From: Nitrospiraceae bacterium
GTDB taxonomy: Bacteria; Nitrospirota; Nitrospiria; Nitrospirales; Nitrospiraceae
DNA length: 64,000 nt
Direction of reading: 5' to 3'
Assembly: GCA_919902505.1 (NCBI GenBank)
Contig: CAKKRE010000003.1
Span: 43,196 to 107,195, forward strand
Of this stretch, positions 51,690 to 60,052 are shown in pieces. Each line of letters opens with the position of its first letter. The first letter of the stretch is position 1. A program made the position numbers and the translations under genes. A model generated the notes under the pieces. The model saw only the letters and a list, made by a program, of their open reading frames with translations, was not told the DNA's origin and did no database searches.

Positions 51690-51810
51690 CGTGTCGTTAG
51701 TATAGGGGGCGTGCTCTTCCGGTCAAGTGAATCCTCGGAATTTGGGCAAGGCGGTTGAACATCGCTGAAACCGGTGCGTATACTCAACTCCGCTCTTCGA
51801 GGAGGAATTG

Positions 51811-52170
51811 ATGGCTCACACGTCGCTTGAAGCGGTAGAACAGCGGCTGGCGAGTGTCCAGTGCGCAATCTGTAAGACCAATACCTTCGGGGTCGACCGG
51901 CGCACATTGCAGCCGGATGGGGAATGCCGGGGTGTCTGCTTGAAATGTCGGTACAATTTTCCCGTCTACACAGATATGGAATTTTACCTTCGGACTCAAC
52001 CGGATGTACCCTATCGCCTCAAGGAGATTTCTTGTCCAAGCTGCCAGCATCGAGGCGTCACCCTCGATTTTCGCATCACCATGTCCGTCCGCGAGGCGAT
52101 CTACTTCGTGACCTGCAGCGCCTGCAAGGCACAGTTTCCTGAGCGCTCGTCATTGGAAGCGTTTGAGTAG
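51811..52170 (+). CDS. Small protein with four CxxC knuckles, function unknown
   Basis: 119 residues. Four CxxC pairs are visible (CAIC, CLKC, CPSC, CSAC), arranged as two successive zinc-ribbon-like modules of about 50 residues each. The second ends with CKAQF. The layout suggests structural zinc binding rather than an electron carrier. The start is ATG 51811, with GGAGGA directly upstream; the frame also opens at a TTG one codon earlier. No known family recognised. Confidence 0.75.
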   Translation: MAHTSLEAVEQRLASVQCAICKTNTFGVDRRTLQPDGECRGVCLKCRYNFPVYTDMEFYLRTQPDVPYRLKEISCPSCQHRGVTLDFRITMSVREAIYFVTCSACKAQFPERSSLEAFE

Positions 52171-52206
52171 CCCTTACGAACGCAATTTCGTGTATACTGA
52201 GTCATT

Positions 52207-52401
52207 ATGAGCACCACACCAAAGCCAGACTCCCAGAAAAATCCTACTCCGGTCACTCAGGCTGAAACGAAGCCTCGCAAGGAAATCCCCCTCATTGCAG
52301 TTCCGAACGATCAGGATATGATCGCGGCGGAAATGGCCGCACTCTTCGATGAAGATCGCGTATCCCATCAACACGGCTCTTCAGAACCGGAAGCGGACTA
52401 G
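52207..52401 (+). CDS. Small hydrophilic protein, function unknown
   Basis: 64 residues, Pro/Lys/Glu-rich and without hydrophobic segments (PKREIP-like core then DQDMIAAEMAALFDEDRV). Probably largely disordered with a short C-terminal helix. Starts 36 bp after the previous gene on the same strand, with no strong SD. A convergent methyltransferase gene ends 5 bases beyond its stop. The compact arrangement supports a real gene, but evidence is modest. Confidence 0.5.
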   Translation: MSTTPKPDSQKNPTPVTQAETKPRKEIPLIAVPNDQDMIAAEMAALFDEDRVSHQHGSSEPEAD

Positions 52402-52405
52402 GTCA

Positions 52406-53611
52406 TCAGGCGGGCCGGATAATCTGCACTTGGCCAGAGGCGAGAATTCGGCCGACCATGGCCGGTCGCCCCTTACGCTCCTTCCTGACAATGTCACTGA
52501 CCCGAACGATCGCCCCACGATGCCAGTCATCGAAGGCCGCGTTTGACGCCGACCCCTCCTTATCTTGGCGCCCGACCTCTGATCTCCCGGCTTGATCGCA
52601 GAACCAGACACGCTTCTCGCCCTTCATGACGCGCAACTCGCTCACCACCCGGTGGTAGTCTGGATTTCGGGGCACGAGCGTTTTGCCATCCTTGCGAAAA
52701 ATCACATAGGAAAATTTGAGCGCATCCTTGATCAGCCCGACTTCCCGATCCACTTGGGCAATCCAGGCTGGAGTCTCCCACTTCCGTTCTTCATGGCACC
52801 AGTCATCCGGTTTGAGCAGAGCAGGGCATGGACCATCGTGAAGACAGGGGGCATACACAGAACAGCGCTGTTCCACCAATAGGTTGTCCCGCACCTGATG
52901 CAACTGGCGCGAAGCGACCCGCGTGGCCGGCTCGATAAGCATTAGACTCCCTTCAGGGGCCAAGTAATTCAGGAGTTCCCCTACCAACACAGTCCGTTGT
53001 CCCACGGGATCCATACTCCCTACGAATAACTCTGAGAGAAGATTCTGAACAATAATAAGCTGGTAACCATTCACACCACCGCCGTCACGGATAGCGGAGG
53101 GCAGGGAACGTTCGAGGTTACACTCCACGGTGTTCAACGATGGAATGGACTGATCCCGCTGCTGTTCAGAATAAGCCTGCCAAATCTCAGTAGACACCCT
53201 TAAGACCTTGGGTGAACGATCAACGGCTATCATACGGAGGGTAGACGGCGGCCTCGCAGACTTCGAAAGGCACCAATCGAGTACTCCCAGGGCTCCTGTT
53301 CCAGGGCCGCCACCAAGGTCCAATACTCGAAAATCCTGGTCCGGAGCGACGGGAAGCACCGGCTGCAGTTCGTCCAAGAGCACCTGCACTTTGGCGAGAT
53401 TAACCGGCAGGTAGTAGACCAAGTAACCGGCACGCAACTGAGGGTCCTCGAAGTAAACCCTGCTTCCCACCTGCCCATTTCGTGTAAACATTTCGGAGAG
53501 TCCCGACACCGCCTCAATTATTGATTGGGATGGCCCCTCAGAGTGCTCAAGGAGATTTACTTTGGCCACCTTCGTGATAGCCCTCAAAACTGCCGAAGAT
53601 AGTTGGTACAT
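52406..53611 (-). CDS. Rsm22-like methyltransferase family protein
   Basis: 401 residues from the chosen start. The SAM-binding motif I is VLDLGGGPGTGALGVLDW. The C-terminal part carries the Cys arrangement characteristic of Rsm22/METTL17 (CLHDGPCPAL, then DDWCHEERKW, then WFCDQAG), which in mitochondrial relatives binds a metal or Fe-S cluster linked to ribosome assembly. A role in small-subunit rRNA modification or ribosome maturation is inferred. ATG 53611 was chosen because GAGGG lies 7 bases upstream and a longer frame would overlap the divergent gene at 53678. Confidence 0.8.
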   Translation of the reverse strand: MYQLSSAVLRAITKVAKVNLLEHSEGPSQSIIEAVSGLSEMFTRNGQVGSRVYFEDPQLRAGYLVYYLPVNLAKVQVLLDELQPVLPVAPDQDFRVLDLGGGPGTGALGVLDWCLSKSARPPSTLRMIAVDRSPKVLRVSTEIWQAYSEQQRDQSIPSLNTVECNLERSLPSAIRDGGGVNGYQLIIVQNLLSELFVGSMDPVGQRTVLVGELLNYLAPEGSLMLIEPATRVASRQLHQVRDNLLVEQRCSVYAPCLHDGPCPALLKPDDWCHEERKWETPAWIAQVDREVGLIKDALKFSYVIFRKDGKTLVPRNPDYHRVVSELRVMKGEKRVWFCDQAGRSEVGRQDKEGSASNAAFDDWHRGAIVRVSDIVRKERKGRPAMVGRILASGQVQIIRPA

Positions 53612-53677
53612 AGACGGACCCTCGGTTGACCCCCCAAAGCAGGCTGGGGTATTCTCATCAGAGAAGGAGCACTTCAC

Positions 53678-53926
53678 ATGACTGATCCTATTTTGCAAGC
53701 ATATCGGGAGGTGGAGATGGCCATGGAGCGCTTCACGCTTGTCCTGCATGACCATGTCGATCATCTCCGCAAGACCGAAGCCCCTGGCTCAGACAAGCTG
53801 CACCGTATGGCCAACGGCACCAAAGCCATGCGCGATAGCGCATCGATCTATCTATCCTATGCCAAATATGTGGCTCACGGGATGCCGGAAAACCCTGATC
53901 TAGTCGAGGAGGATCTTCAGGGCTGA
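53678..53926 (+). CDS. Small helical protein of 82 residues, function unknown
   Basis: Strong SD (AAGGAG) 7 bases before the ATG. The sequence is helical and charged (QAYREVEMAMERFTLVLHDHV), with several His and Asp in HDHVDHL that could bind a metal, and no signal or membrane segment. It is divergent from the Rsm22-like gene with 66 bp between starts and is followed by a strong terminator. No family recognised. Confidence 0.75.
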   Translation: MTDPILQAYREVEMAMERFTLVLHDHVDHLRKTEAPGSDKLHRMANGTKAMRDSASIYLSYAKYVAHGMPENPDLVEEDLQG

Positions 53927-53959
53927 GGAGCCACACTCAAGCATTTCCCCAAATACATA

Positions 53960-53988
53960 GGGCCCGTTCGGCATAACCGAACGGGCCC
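53960..53988. terminator. Bidirectional rho-independent terminator
   Basis: GGGCCCGTTCGG (53960-53971) and CCGAACGGGCCC (53977-53988) form a 12-bp perfect stem with a 5-base loop (CATAA). The plus side continues TGCTGTTTCT; the minus side continues with TATGTATTTGGGG. It separates the 82-residue gene (plus) from the convergent oxidoreductase alpha subunit (minus). Confidence 0.9.
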
Positions 53989-54019
53989 TGCTGTTTCTAC
54001 CTTGACGTTACTTCTCGGC

Positions 54020-55366
54020 CTAAATGCTGCGCATGAAATGCCCCATGGCCTCATGATCAGCAGCTGATGCGCCCATAACTTGTGAAATCGCAACGTTCGT
54101 GGACTTCTTTCCGGTCAGACCGGACTCGACTTCGTCCACGATCAATTCCACCGGCATGGACTGCCCACCGTACACTCTCGGACCACCGATAATCTTGGCA
54201 TTTGAGAAACCGTAAATAGCGGTCGCCACTTCTTTTGCTAACCATCCGACATAGTTGAATTCAGGCACCACAATTAATTTGGCCTTCCCGCAGAGTTTGC
54301 GCAACTCCTGAGTCGGGAATGGACGGAGCGATCGGATCTTGATGAGGCCGATCTTAATGCCTTTTTCCGCACAAATACGAACCGCTTCACGTGATTGAGC
54401 GGCCGCACTACCTGAAGCGATAATAACCGCCTCCGCATCATCCACATTCTCCGCCGTGAGTAGTCCACCCATGTACTGGTTGATGTACTTACGGGAACGC
54501 TCCACAGCAGCCCACACTTCCTGCTGCCACACCGCATGAATGTTGTAGGCCATGAAATTGGACTTCTGAACAGGGGCATCGCGAGAGAGTCGTGCCGGAG
54601 GATTCTCAGCATCAAGCACCGGCACCGCCCCACGCCAAGGTTCGCGCGGGGGAAGCTTCATCCCACGATCCTGCATACGCACATAACCTCTGGCATGCGT
54701 CACAAAAAACCCATCGCAGCACACGCCGACGGGGAGGGTCACATCATTCTTCTCGCTGATAATAAACCCAGCCAACGTGAAGTCGTACATGTCCTGCTGA
54801 TTTTCGGCATGGAACACAATCATACCGCAATTCAGCAGATACGAAACTTCGATATTGTCAGGTTGAATGGCCAACGGTGCGTTCACCACTCGGCAAGTGA
54901 ACATGGCCACGACTGGCAACCGGTGCCCCGGCCAAGAAGCAATCCCTTCCAGCCCTCTCAGCGTCCCGGGACCCGCCGTTGCAGTATAACACCGCACTCC
55001 CGCCCGCGACCCGCCGGCAATAGCCGCCATGACGCCGACTTCTTCTTCGCCACGGTAATACTCCTTGACGTACCCTTCACCATACAACACACCGACCAAC
55101 TGCATAGTTTCACTTTGAGGGGTAATGGGGTACGCAATGGCAAGATCGACGTTTGACCGGCGAATAGCCTCTTTTGCGGCCTCGCTTCCGGTGATGAACT
55201 CCTTCGTACGAGGAGCTTCCAGGAACATATACTCAGGTGTGACAACCTTTTGTCGCTTTGCATCCGCGTGCGGATCCTTCTTGGTCTCGGCCTTTGGAGC
55301 CGACACACTCGTAGTAGGGTCGCCCTGTGGATTAGTCTTTTGCTTGGGTTCCAATGCTTCACTCAT
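54020..55366 (-). CDS. porA: 2-oxoacid:ferredoxin oxidoreductase, alpha subunit
   Basis: 448 residues. After a 45-residue charged N-terminal extension the core begins FITGSEAAKEAIRRSNVDLAIAYPITPQSETM, the pyrimidine-binding domain I of the 2-oxoacid oxidoreductase family. YTATAGPGTLRGLEGIASWPGHRLPVV lies in the middle, and domain II carries GLIKIRSLRPFPTQEL. It is the last gene of the five-gene cluster. In the reductive cycle the enzyme makes pyruvate from acetyl-CoA or 2-oxoglutarate from succinyl-CoA with CO2 and reduced ferredoxin. Sequence alone does not decide which; the symbol is provisional. Confidence 0.93.
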   Translation of the reverse strand: MSEALEPKQKTNPQGDPTTSVSAPKAETKKDPHADAKRQKVVTPEYMFLEAPRTKEFITGSEAAKEAIRRSNVDLAIAYPITPQSETMQLVGVLYGEGYVKEYYRGEEEVGVMAAIAGGSRAGVRCYTATAGPGTLRGLEGIASWPGHRLPVVAMFTCRVVNAPLAIQPDNIEVSYLLNCGMIVFHAENQQDMYDFTLAGFIISEKNDVTLPVGVCCDGFFVTHARGYVRMQDRGMKLPPREPWRGAVPVLDAENPPARLSRDAPVQKSNFMAYNIHAVWQQEVWAAVERSRKYINQYMGGLLTAENVDDAEAVIIASGSAAAQSREAVRICAEKGIKIGLIKIRSLRPFPTQELRKLCGKAKLIVVPEFNYVGWLAKEVATAIYGFSNAKIIGGPRVYGGQSMPVELIVDEVESGLTGKKSTNVAISQVMGASAADHEAMGHFMRSI

Positions 55367-55402
55367 CGTTGCACCTCTTGACTGTATCGCCTTAGCCTAA
55401 CC

Positions 55403-56161
55403 TTAGCCCTCGCGCTTCATCTGCTCAGCTGAGTGGCCAAATGTAGCCGCGCTGCCTACGCCAGCAGCGGACGGCATGAAGGTCATAGGATTCGTATGCG
55501 TCTTTCCGCCATGGACCTTGGACTGAGTTCCTGTGAAGCGGACATTCTCGCCGTTACCGGGAAGCTTGATGCCCATTTCCTCACGAACCTTCTTGAAGAT
55601 TTGCGCGGTCTTCTTCAGCTTCAACGTATCCGAATCGCGAATCGTCAGCATGGCGTCCTCATGCCCCTGCTCGGCACAAATGGCCATGGTGCAGCAGTTC
55701 GTCCCTGCACGAATCATTTTCAGCGTCAGATTGGCGTAGTGACAGTGAACGCCGATAAAAATACAGGCTTCAATCTTATTCCCCCAAATCGTGAGATTGG
55801 GGTGATTGGGATTGATGACCTCTTCAGGGTCAATTTTGGGGTACTTGGGGCGATAATCCGGCATGGGAATAATCATCACCTCAGGGATCTGTGCCGCAAT
55901 TTCCAATACCGCCTTCGCCTTCTCGACAGCATGATTGTTCCACGCCCATAAGACGAGAGGTCCCGGGAAAATCGTTGCATTTGGGCTTGTCAGCATTTTC
56001 CGAGCCATCTCTTCAATCACTACGTCTTCGTTAGGCTCCAGCAGCCCATAGTACAGTCCTTCGCCCGGATCAGGCAGTGCGACCCCCAATTGAGCTGCTG
56101 ATGGAGGATGGAATCCAGCTGGCCCCGGCACGATAATTTTCTCTCTTGTATCTTGCGTCAT
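55403..56161 (-). CDS. porE: Fifth (E-type) subunit of the 2-oxoacid:ferredoxin oxidoreductase
   Basis: About 252 residues with no CxxC cluster motif. It has TIFPGPLVLWAWNNHAVEKAK and IWGNKIEACIFIGVHCHYANLTLKMIRAG, with isolated Cys only. Proteins of this type accompany the five-subunit enzymes of Hydrogenobacter and Nitrospira and are often annotated as carbon monoxide dehydrogenase beta-subunit family; the exact function in the complex is unclear. ATG 56161 was selected; in-frame GTG at 56167 or 56173 are alternatives, with GGGGAG upstream. It lies between the ferredoxin-like and alpha subunit genes. Confidence 0.8.
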   Translation of the reverse strand: MTQDTREKIIVPGPAGFHPPSAAQLGVALPDPGEGLYYGLLEPNEDVVIEEMARKMLTSPNATIFPGPLVLWAWNNHAVEKAKAVLEIAAQIPEVMIIPMPDYRPKYPKIDPEEVINPNHPNLTIWGNKIEACIFIGVHCHYANLTLKMIRAGTNCCTMAICAEQGHEDAMLTIRDSDTLKLKKTAQIFKKVREEMGIKLPGNGENVRFTGTQSKVHGGKTHTNPMTFMPSAAGVGSAATFGHSAEQMKREG

Positions 56162-56188
56162 TCCCACGCCCACTCCCCTTTCTTACGC

Positions 56189-56512
56189 TTACCCGACTAC
56201 TGGGCTCGCCAGGACCGCTGTCGTACTCTTATCGCTATATGTGATGTTATCGGTCAACGCGGCCATCGGTAATTGATCAATCATGATCATCTTAATGGCA
56301 TTGTTCTTCGCCATGTTGTCGCAGACCCACACACATTGTGCGCATCCCTTACAACGATCTACGGCCACGTAGGCTGAGCCGTACTTAAAGCCCTTCTCTT
56401 TCCCCATCTCCTCGCTATACTGAATGGTATTGGCCTCAGGGCAATACTGAGTGCAGAGCTTGCAGCTCTTCGAGGCGCAAATTTCGACATCGATATGGGC
56501 GACTAAATACAT
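56189..56512 (-). CDS. porD: Ferredoxin-like (delta) subunit of the 2-oxoacid oxidoreductase
   Basis: 107 residues. Two [4Fe-4S] sets are visible: CASKSCKLCTQYCPE near the N-terminus and CKGCAQCVWVCDN in the middle. The pattern is a 2[4Fe-4S] ferredoxin domain, which carries electrons between the TPP site and soluble ferredoxin. AAGGAG precedes the ATG. The C-terminal 35 residues are a non-cluster tail. Confidence 0.93.
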   Translation of the reverse strand: MYLVAHIDVEICASKSCKLCTQYCPEANTIQYSEEMGKEKGFKYGSAYVAVDRCKGCAQCVWVCDNMAKNNAIKMIMIDQLPMAALTDNITYSDKSTTAVLASPVVG

Positions 56513-56538
56513 TGGAACTCCTTCGTACTAAATCCTGG

Positions 56539-57252
56539 TTAGGCGCTCACCGTCGCACGGATTTCGGACCGCTTGACCGTCGGTGCAGCCCAACCATGGT
56601 CGACTGCGTAGTTCCAGCCGGCCTGAATTACCGCGACATTCTTGTCGATCAATTCCTGTTTCTTTTTAAATTTTCGCTCGACGACACTGTCCAGGGCCGC
56701 GGTTCCTCCGGAGACCACAAATCCTTTGCCAAGGAACCGATCCTTGACCGACTGTTCCAACGCTTCAACGGTGGTCAGCCCGGTAATCGCTCCAATGCAA
56801 CCCATCAAGGCCATATTCGTGCACAAGTCCATCCCCGCCACTTCGAGGGATAGCTTCGTAGCAGGAAAATAGTACAGTCTTGCACGGCGCTCTTCTAACT
56901 CGCGAGCCTGATCCCGATGAAGCTTCATCGGACCATCATTATTGATCAACGCGATTCCGTCTTCCTTCAGCCCGAAGTAAAACGGCATCGTATACGACTT
57001 TCCATGCGTGATGACCTGTGGATGGAAAATGATAATGATGTGCGGGAAGGTGATTTCTCCGATTTCGTAGATGGGCTCGTCTGATACCCGCACATAACTT
57101 TCCACCGGAGCCATGCGCTTCTCCGATCCATAGAACGGAACAATCGTACTTTCCCCACCGGCATTAATCACCGCAGTGCTCAGAATGTGTGAGCCGGTCA
57201 CAACCCCCTGACCACCCACACCCGCCATCCGAATGTTGAAACGTTTCGCCAT
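56539..57252 (-). CDS. porG: 2-oxoacid:ferredoxin oxidoreductase, gamma subunit
   Basis: 237 residues. The opening FNIRMAGVGGQGVVTGSHILSTA is the gamma-domain signature GxGGQG, followed by GSEKRMAPVESYVRVSDEPI and NMALMGCIGAITGL. It contributes to the CoA-binding side of the active site. ATG 57252 follows AAGGAGG by about 8 bases; a TTG two codons upstream is the alternative. It lies 24 bases after porB. Confidence 0.95.
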   Translation of the reverse strand: MAKRFNIRMAGVGGQGVVTGSHILSTAVINAGGESTIVPFYGSEKRMAPVESYVRVSDEPIYEIGEITFPHIIIIFHPQVITHGKSYTMPFYFGLKEDGIALINNDGPMKLHRDQARELEERRARLYYFPATKLSLEVAGMDLCTNMALMGCIGAITGLTTVEALEQSVKDRFLGKGFVVSGGTAALDSVVERKFKKKQELIDKNVAVIQAGWNYAVDHGWAAPTVKRSEIRATVSA

Positions 57253-57275
57253 GCTCAATCCTCCTTAAACGTAAC

Positions 57276-58175
57276 TCAGGCTTTCGGGAGCCCAGGAGCG
57301 GGAGCAGCCGGCTTCGGGAGAAATTCCTTGTAGCCATACCGTTCCGTAAGAAATTGCTTCGCTTCGTCGGTAATGTATTCGGAGAACTGATAGCGATCGT
57401 TTTCAACGTTCTTTGCGTCTTCCATGACCTTGTCGGTCGGAATGGCATACTCAATGTTGCAGGAAGTATAGGCCTGAATATAGGTCGACCCGACCTCCCT
57501 GGCGATCAACACAGCCTTTTTAATGACGCTCTCAACCCGGCGAGGATTGTTCGGCACTACCGTCGCAACGTAGGCGCAGCCGGCAACTTTGGCCATCTGC
57601 AGCATATCCATCTTCTCAAACTTCTTCCCCAATGGAGCCATCTTGAGCACGGCACCGCGATTGGTCATACCACTTTCCTGCCCGCCGGTGTTCCCGTACA
57701 CTTCATTGTCGAGCATGATCGTGGTGAACCGTTCCTTGCGGAACCAGGAGTGAAGGACCTGCTGAAATCCAATATCAGCCGTGCCGCCGTCACCGGCCAT
57801 GACGACCACATCCTTCGGCTTATCGCCGAACCGAAGTCGCAAACCACGGGACAATCCGCTGGCCACACCATTCTGGTCGCCGTAGTTGCCGTACACAAAA
57901 GGAATGGCGGCCTGCGAGATCGCCAAACGTCCGCAACCGGCGGTTCCGACAGTGATGGTATCTTCAGGATTGGGGAAAGCAATCATCGCAAGGCGGATAA
58001 AGAGGGTCATCGCGCAACCTGCACACATCGGGTGCTCTTCAAGCACTTCCTTGAAGGAGCCCATCTGCGAAACAGACACCTTTTTCCCGAAGGGACCATG
58101 CTCAACCATGTCCCGATATTCTTTCGGCATAAACTTTTCAAAGCCACTTGAAAACTTGACGTAATCAAGGCTCAT
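57276..58175 (-). CDS. porB: 2-oxoacid:ferredoxin oxidoreductase, beta subunit (TPP-binding)
   Basis: 299 residues. The TPP/Mg motif is GDGGTADIGFQQVLHSWF, closing with LDNEVYGNTGGQESGM. The cluster-ligand region has HPMCAGCAMTLFIRL and GTAGCGRLA. The start MSLDYVKFSSGFEKFMPKEY was chosen because GGGAGG lies upstream of ATG 58175; the frame extends 16 codons further. It is first in the operon porB-porG-porD-porE-porA. Confidence 0.95.
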   Translation of the reverse strand: MSLDYVKFSSGFEKFMPKEYRDMVEHGPFGKKVSVSQMGSFKEVLEEHPMCAGCAMTLFIRLAMIAFPNPEDTITVGTAGCGRLAISQAAIPFVYGNYGDQNGVASGLSRGLRLRFGDKPKDVVVMAGDGGTADIGFQQVLHSWFRKERFTTIMLDNEVYGNTGGQESGMTNRGAVLKMAPLGKKFEKMDMLQMAKVAGCAYVATVVPNNPRRVESVIKKAVLIAREVGSTYIQAYTSCNIEYAIPTDKVMEDAKNVENDRYQFSEYITDEAKQFLTERYGYKEFLPKPAAPAPGLPKA

Positions 58176-58641
58176 AAGGACTCCCTCCCATTTATAAGCT
58201 GAGGACTTTATTCGGACCAACAACAGCGGCCAGAAAAAGCCAGGTGCAGATTATCTTGACGTTATATTGAACTGAGTACCGAACTGTGTTCCCGACACGG
58301 AACGGAATGTTAGTCTTCTTACTTCGTGTAGTTGCCGAGTGTAACAAAGCCCGAAAAAATCTGTCAATCGCAACCAGCACGGCAAAAGCAAAAGTTCCCA
58401 TCACTTCAGGGCAATGGCGAGTCTATAGAGTCCACAAAAGCATTGCAACTTTGCAGAAGGCCCACACCGGACGAAAGAAGGCCTAGTAGAGATACCCGTG
58501 CTAGGCCCTTGGCCCTAAATCCGCTTGAACGCGAAGATTTTGCTCCTGCTGCAAGCGCGATTCGTCACGCAATTCTGTTGCAGTTGACCCGGGAAGCGGG
58601 TAAACATTGTTGCTTAACGCGTTTCGGTCTACACTGCGCCT
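58176..58641. other. Divergent intergenic region of about 465 bp
   Basis: Lies between porB (minus) and a small plus-strand gene. The first 120 bp beside porB are AT-rich, with TATATTGAACTG and related runs on the plus strand that would form a promoter region for the oxidoreductase operon, but I cannot pick one hexamer pair with confidence. A hairpin GGCCTAG (58480-58486) / CTAGGCC (58501-58507) is present. No gene-like frame. Confidence 0.5.
58607..58635 (+). promoter_or_regulatory. Candidate sigma-70 promoter giving a possibly leaderless mRNA
   Basis: TTGTTG (58607-58612), a 17-base spacer and TACACT (58630-58635). A typical start 6-7 bases after the -10 box falls on the ATG at 58642, so the transcript could be leaderless. 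No SD is visible before that ATG, which supports the reading. Confidence 0.45.
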
Positions 58642-58890
58642 ATGCCTATACGAGTACTGGTCCCGGGAGAAGAACATGGCGAGCAGCATGCGGGAGGGGT
58701 GCACAAGCGACCACCAATCCCGGATGGCTCACTCAAGGCCGAGTGCCCAAAATTCATGAGCCATGGCCCATGCGGAGGCGTCCGCAAAGGTGGATTCTGC
58801 GAGGTCTACCCGGAAATGACCTGTCCCTGGGTCACGCTCTATAATAAATTGAATGAACTGGGCCAGCTGGAGTGGATGAAGCAAGTCTGA
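58642..58890 (+). CDS. Stand-alone MTHFR_C/MetV-like mini-protein
   Basis: 82 residues. The central segment CPKFMSHGPCGGVRKGGFCEV followed by MTCPWVTLYNKL matches the pattern of the methylenetetrahydrofolate reductase C-terminal domain (MetV-like), including the GPCGG core and four Cys likely to bind zinc or an Fe-S cluster. Such domains normally form the partner subunit of MetF in C1 metabolism. Here it stands alone upstream of queF, and no metF is visible. The N-terminal 30 residues are His/Pro/Gly-rich. Function inferred from motif only. Confidence 0.7.
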   Translation: MPIRVLVPGEEHGEQHAGGVHKRPPIPDGSLKAECPKFMSHGPCGGVRKGGFCEVYPEMTCPWVTLYNKLNELGQLEWMKQV

Positions 58891-58914
58891 CAACAAGAAG
58901 GTGAGGGTGAGCGG

Positions 58915-59343
58915 GTGACGGCGAAAGGCGGTAAGAAACGGAAGTCGGATGGAGCCACGACAAAGCTGGGATACAACGAGCGGCACGCCAAGAGTGGAAT
59001 CTCTGCTCCTCTACCCGACATTGAGACATTCCCCAATCAATATAAGGGATACGAAATTACAATCGTCATCCCAGAGTACACAGCCATTTGTCCCAAGACC
59101 AACCTGCCGGACTTTGGAACTATCACCCTTCACTATAAACCAGACAAGCATTGCCTCGAGCTTAAGGCTCTTAAAATGTATATCCATGCCTACAGAAATA
59201 TAGGCATTTTCTACGAGAATGCCGTCAACCGCATCCTCCAGGACATCGTACGAGCCTGTCGGCCGATCAAGGCCACGGTAACCGGTGAATTTGCTGCTCG
59301 TGGGGGACTGCGGAGCGTAATCGAAGCAACATATCCGGCATAA
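58915..59343 (+). CDS. queF: 7-cyano-7-deazaguanine (preQ0) reductase
   Basis: Reduces preQ0 to preQ1 with NADPH in queuosine biosynthesis. 142 residues, the short unimodular (YkvM-type) form. The catalytic Cys is in YTAICPKTNLPDFGTI, and LELKALKMYIHAYRNIGIFYENAVNRI is the QueF signature. The start is GTG with a GAGGGTGAG region upstream. It is the last core gene before the cassette array. Confidence 0.95.
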   Translation: MTAKGGKKRKSDGATTKLGYNERHAKSGISAPLPDIETFPNQYKGYEITIVIPEYTAICPKTNLPDFGTITLHYKPDKHCLELKALKMYIHAYRNIGIFYENAVNRILQDIVRACRPIKATVTGEFAARGGLRSVIEATYPA

Positions 59344-59491
59344 ATTGCCTACTCAACAGCCTCCACTATACGCCGTCGACTGGCTACTTATCCCGCTTCA
59401 CCTCATCACCAGCACACCCGTCGCAACGATCCCAGTAACACTGCGGCAGCTCTCTGCGTGCTGCGCATTACCAATGTTTCTCACCAAAACC

Positions 59492-59605
59492 GCCTAAAGT
59501 CCCACTCAAAATCCACCGACAGCAGGCAGTCAAGATGCGGCGCGGGAAGGAACAGGCTACCTGCGGGCGCGATAGCGACTGTCCCACTTGAGCGCCATGT
59601 TAGGC
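59492..59605 (-). repeat. attC site, last of the array (VCR-like length)
   Basis: In cassette orientation it opens GCCTAAC (R'', containing the stop of the DUF3995 gene) then ATGGCGCTCAAGTGGGAC, and ends TTTTGAGTGGGACTTTAGGC. GCCTAA/TTAGGC and CTCAA/TTGAG can pair as the R and L stems. At 114 bp it is a long attC with a large central region. Left of it lies about 150 bp with no gene, then queF, so this is the array edge. Confidence 0.7.
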
Positions 59606-60052
59606 CTCTGCGGCGAAACCGACGATGGCTGACCCGATCGCCAAGGCCAGGCACAGTGGCGAGTACACGACGGTATCCAGATGGGCAAAACGGGAATGGT
59701 GGATACGTTTAAAGAACCCCACCAATCGGAAGTCTCCAATCGCACGTACCAGCAAGACCACCGCCAAGGCACGGGTTAACCAAGAGAGCACCGTATGAGA
59801 CAGCGGCAGCCTGAGTATCCCAGCTGTGGCGGCAATCACCACGGCGCACAGCGCCAACCCGATCGCGACCACGAACGTCGACAGGGTCGATGGCTGGAAC
59901 ACAGGCGTGCCATCAACTTCTGGAATAGCAGCCAGGAGTCCAGCCCGGCCACCCACCAGCCAATAGACATGCACCAGTGAGAGGCCGGCAAACACAGCGA
60001 TCAGTAACCACGCGACGAGGGTACTCAGAGCCACCGGCGCACCTCCCTGCAA
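59600..60052 (-). CDS. DUF3995-like membrane protein (cassette gene)
   Basis: 150 residues with four hydrophobic segments (LSTLVAWLLIAVFAGLSLVHVYW, TFVVAIGLALCAVVIAATAG, WLTRALAVVLLVRAIG, LALAIGSAIVG). The pattern VHVYWLVGG and RAIGDFRLVGFFKR matches my memory of DUF3995. Function unknown. The TAA stop is embedded in the GCCTAAC box of the attC. The start overlaps the methyltransferase-like frame by 28 bp, so both probably travelled in one cassette. Confidence 0.75.
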   Translation of the reverse strand: MQGGAPVALSTLVAWLLIAVFAGLSLVHVYWLVGGRAGLLAAIPEVDGTPVFQPSTLSTFVVAIGLALCAVVIAATAGILRLPLSHTVLSWLTRALAVVLLVRAIGDFRLVGFFKRIHHSRFAHLDTVVYSPLCLALAIGSAIVGFAAEA

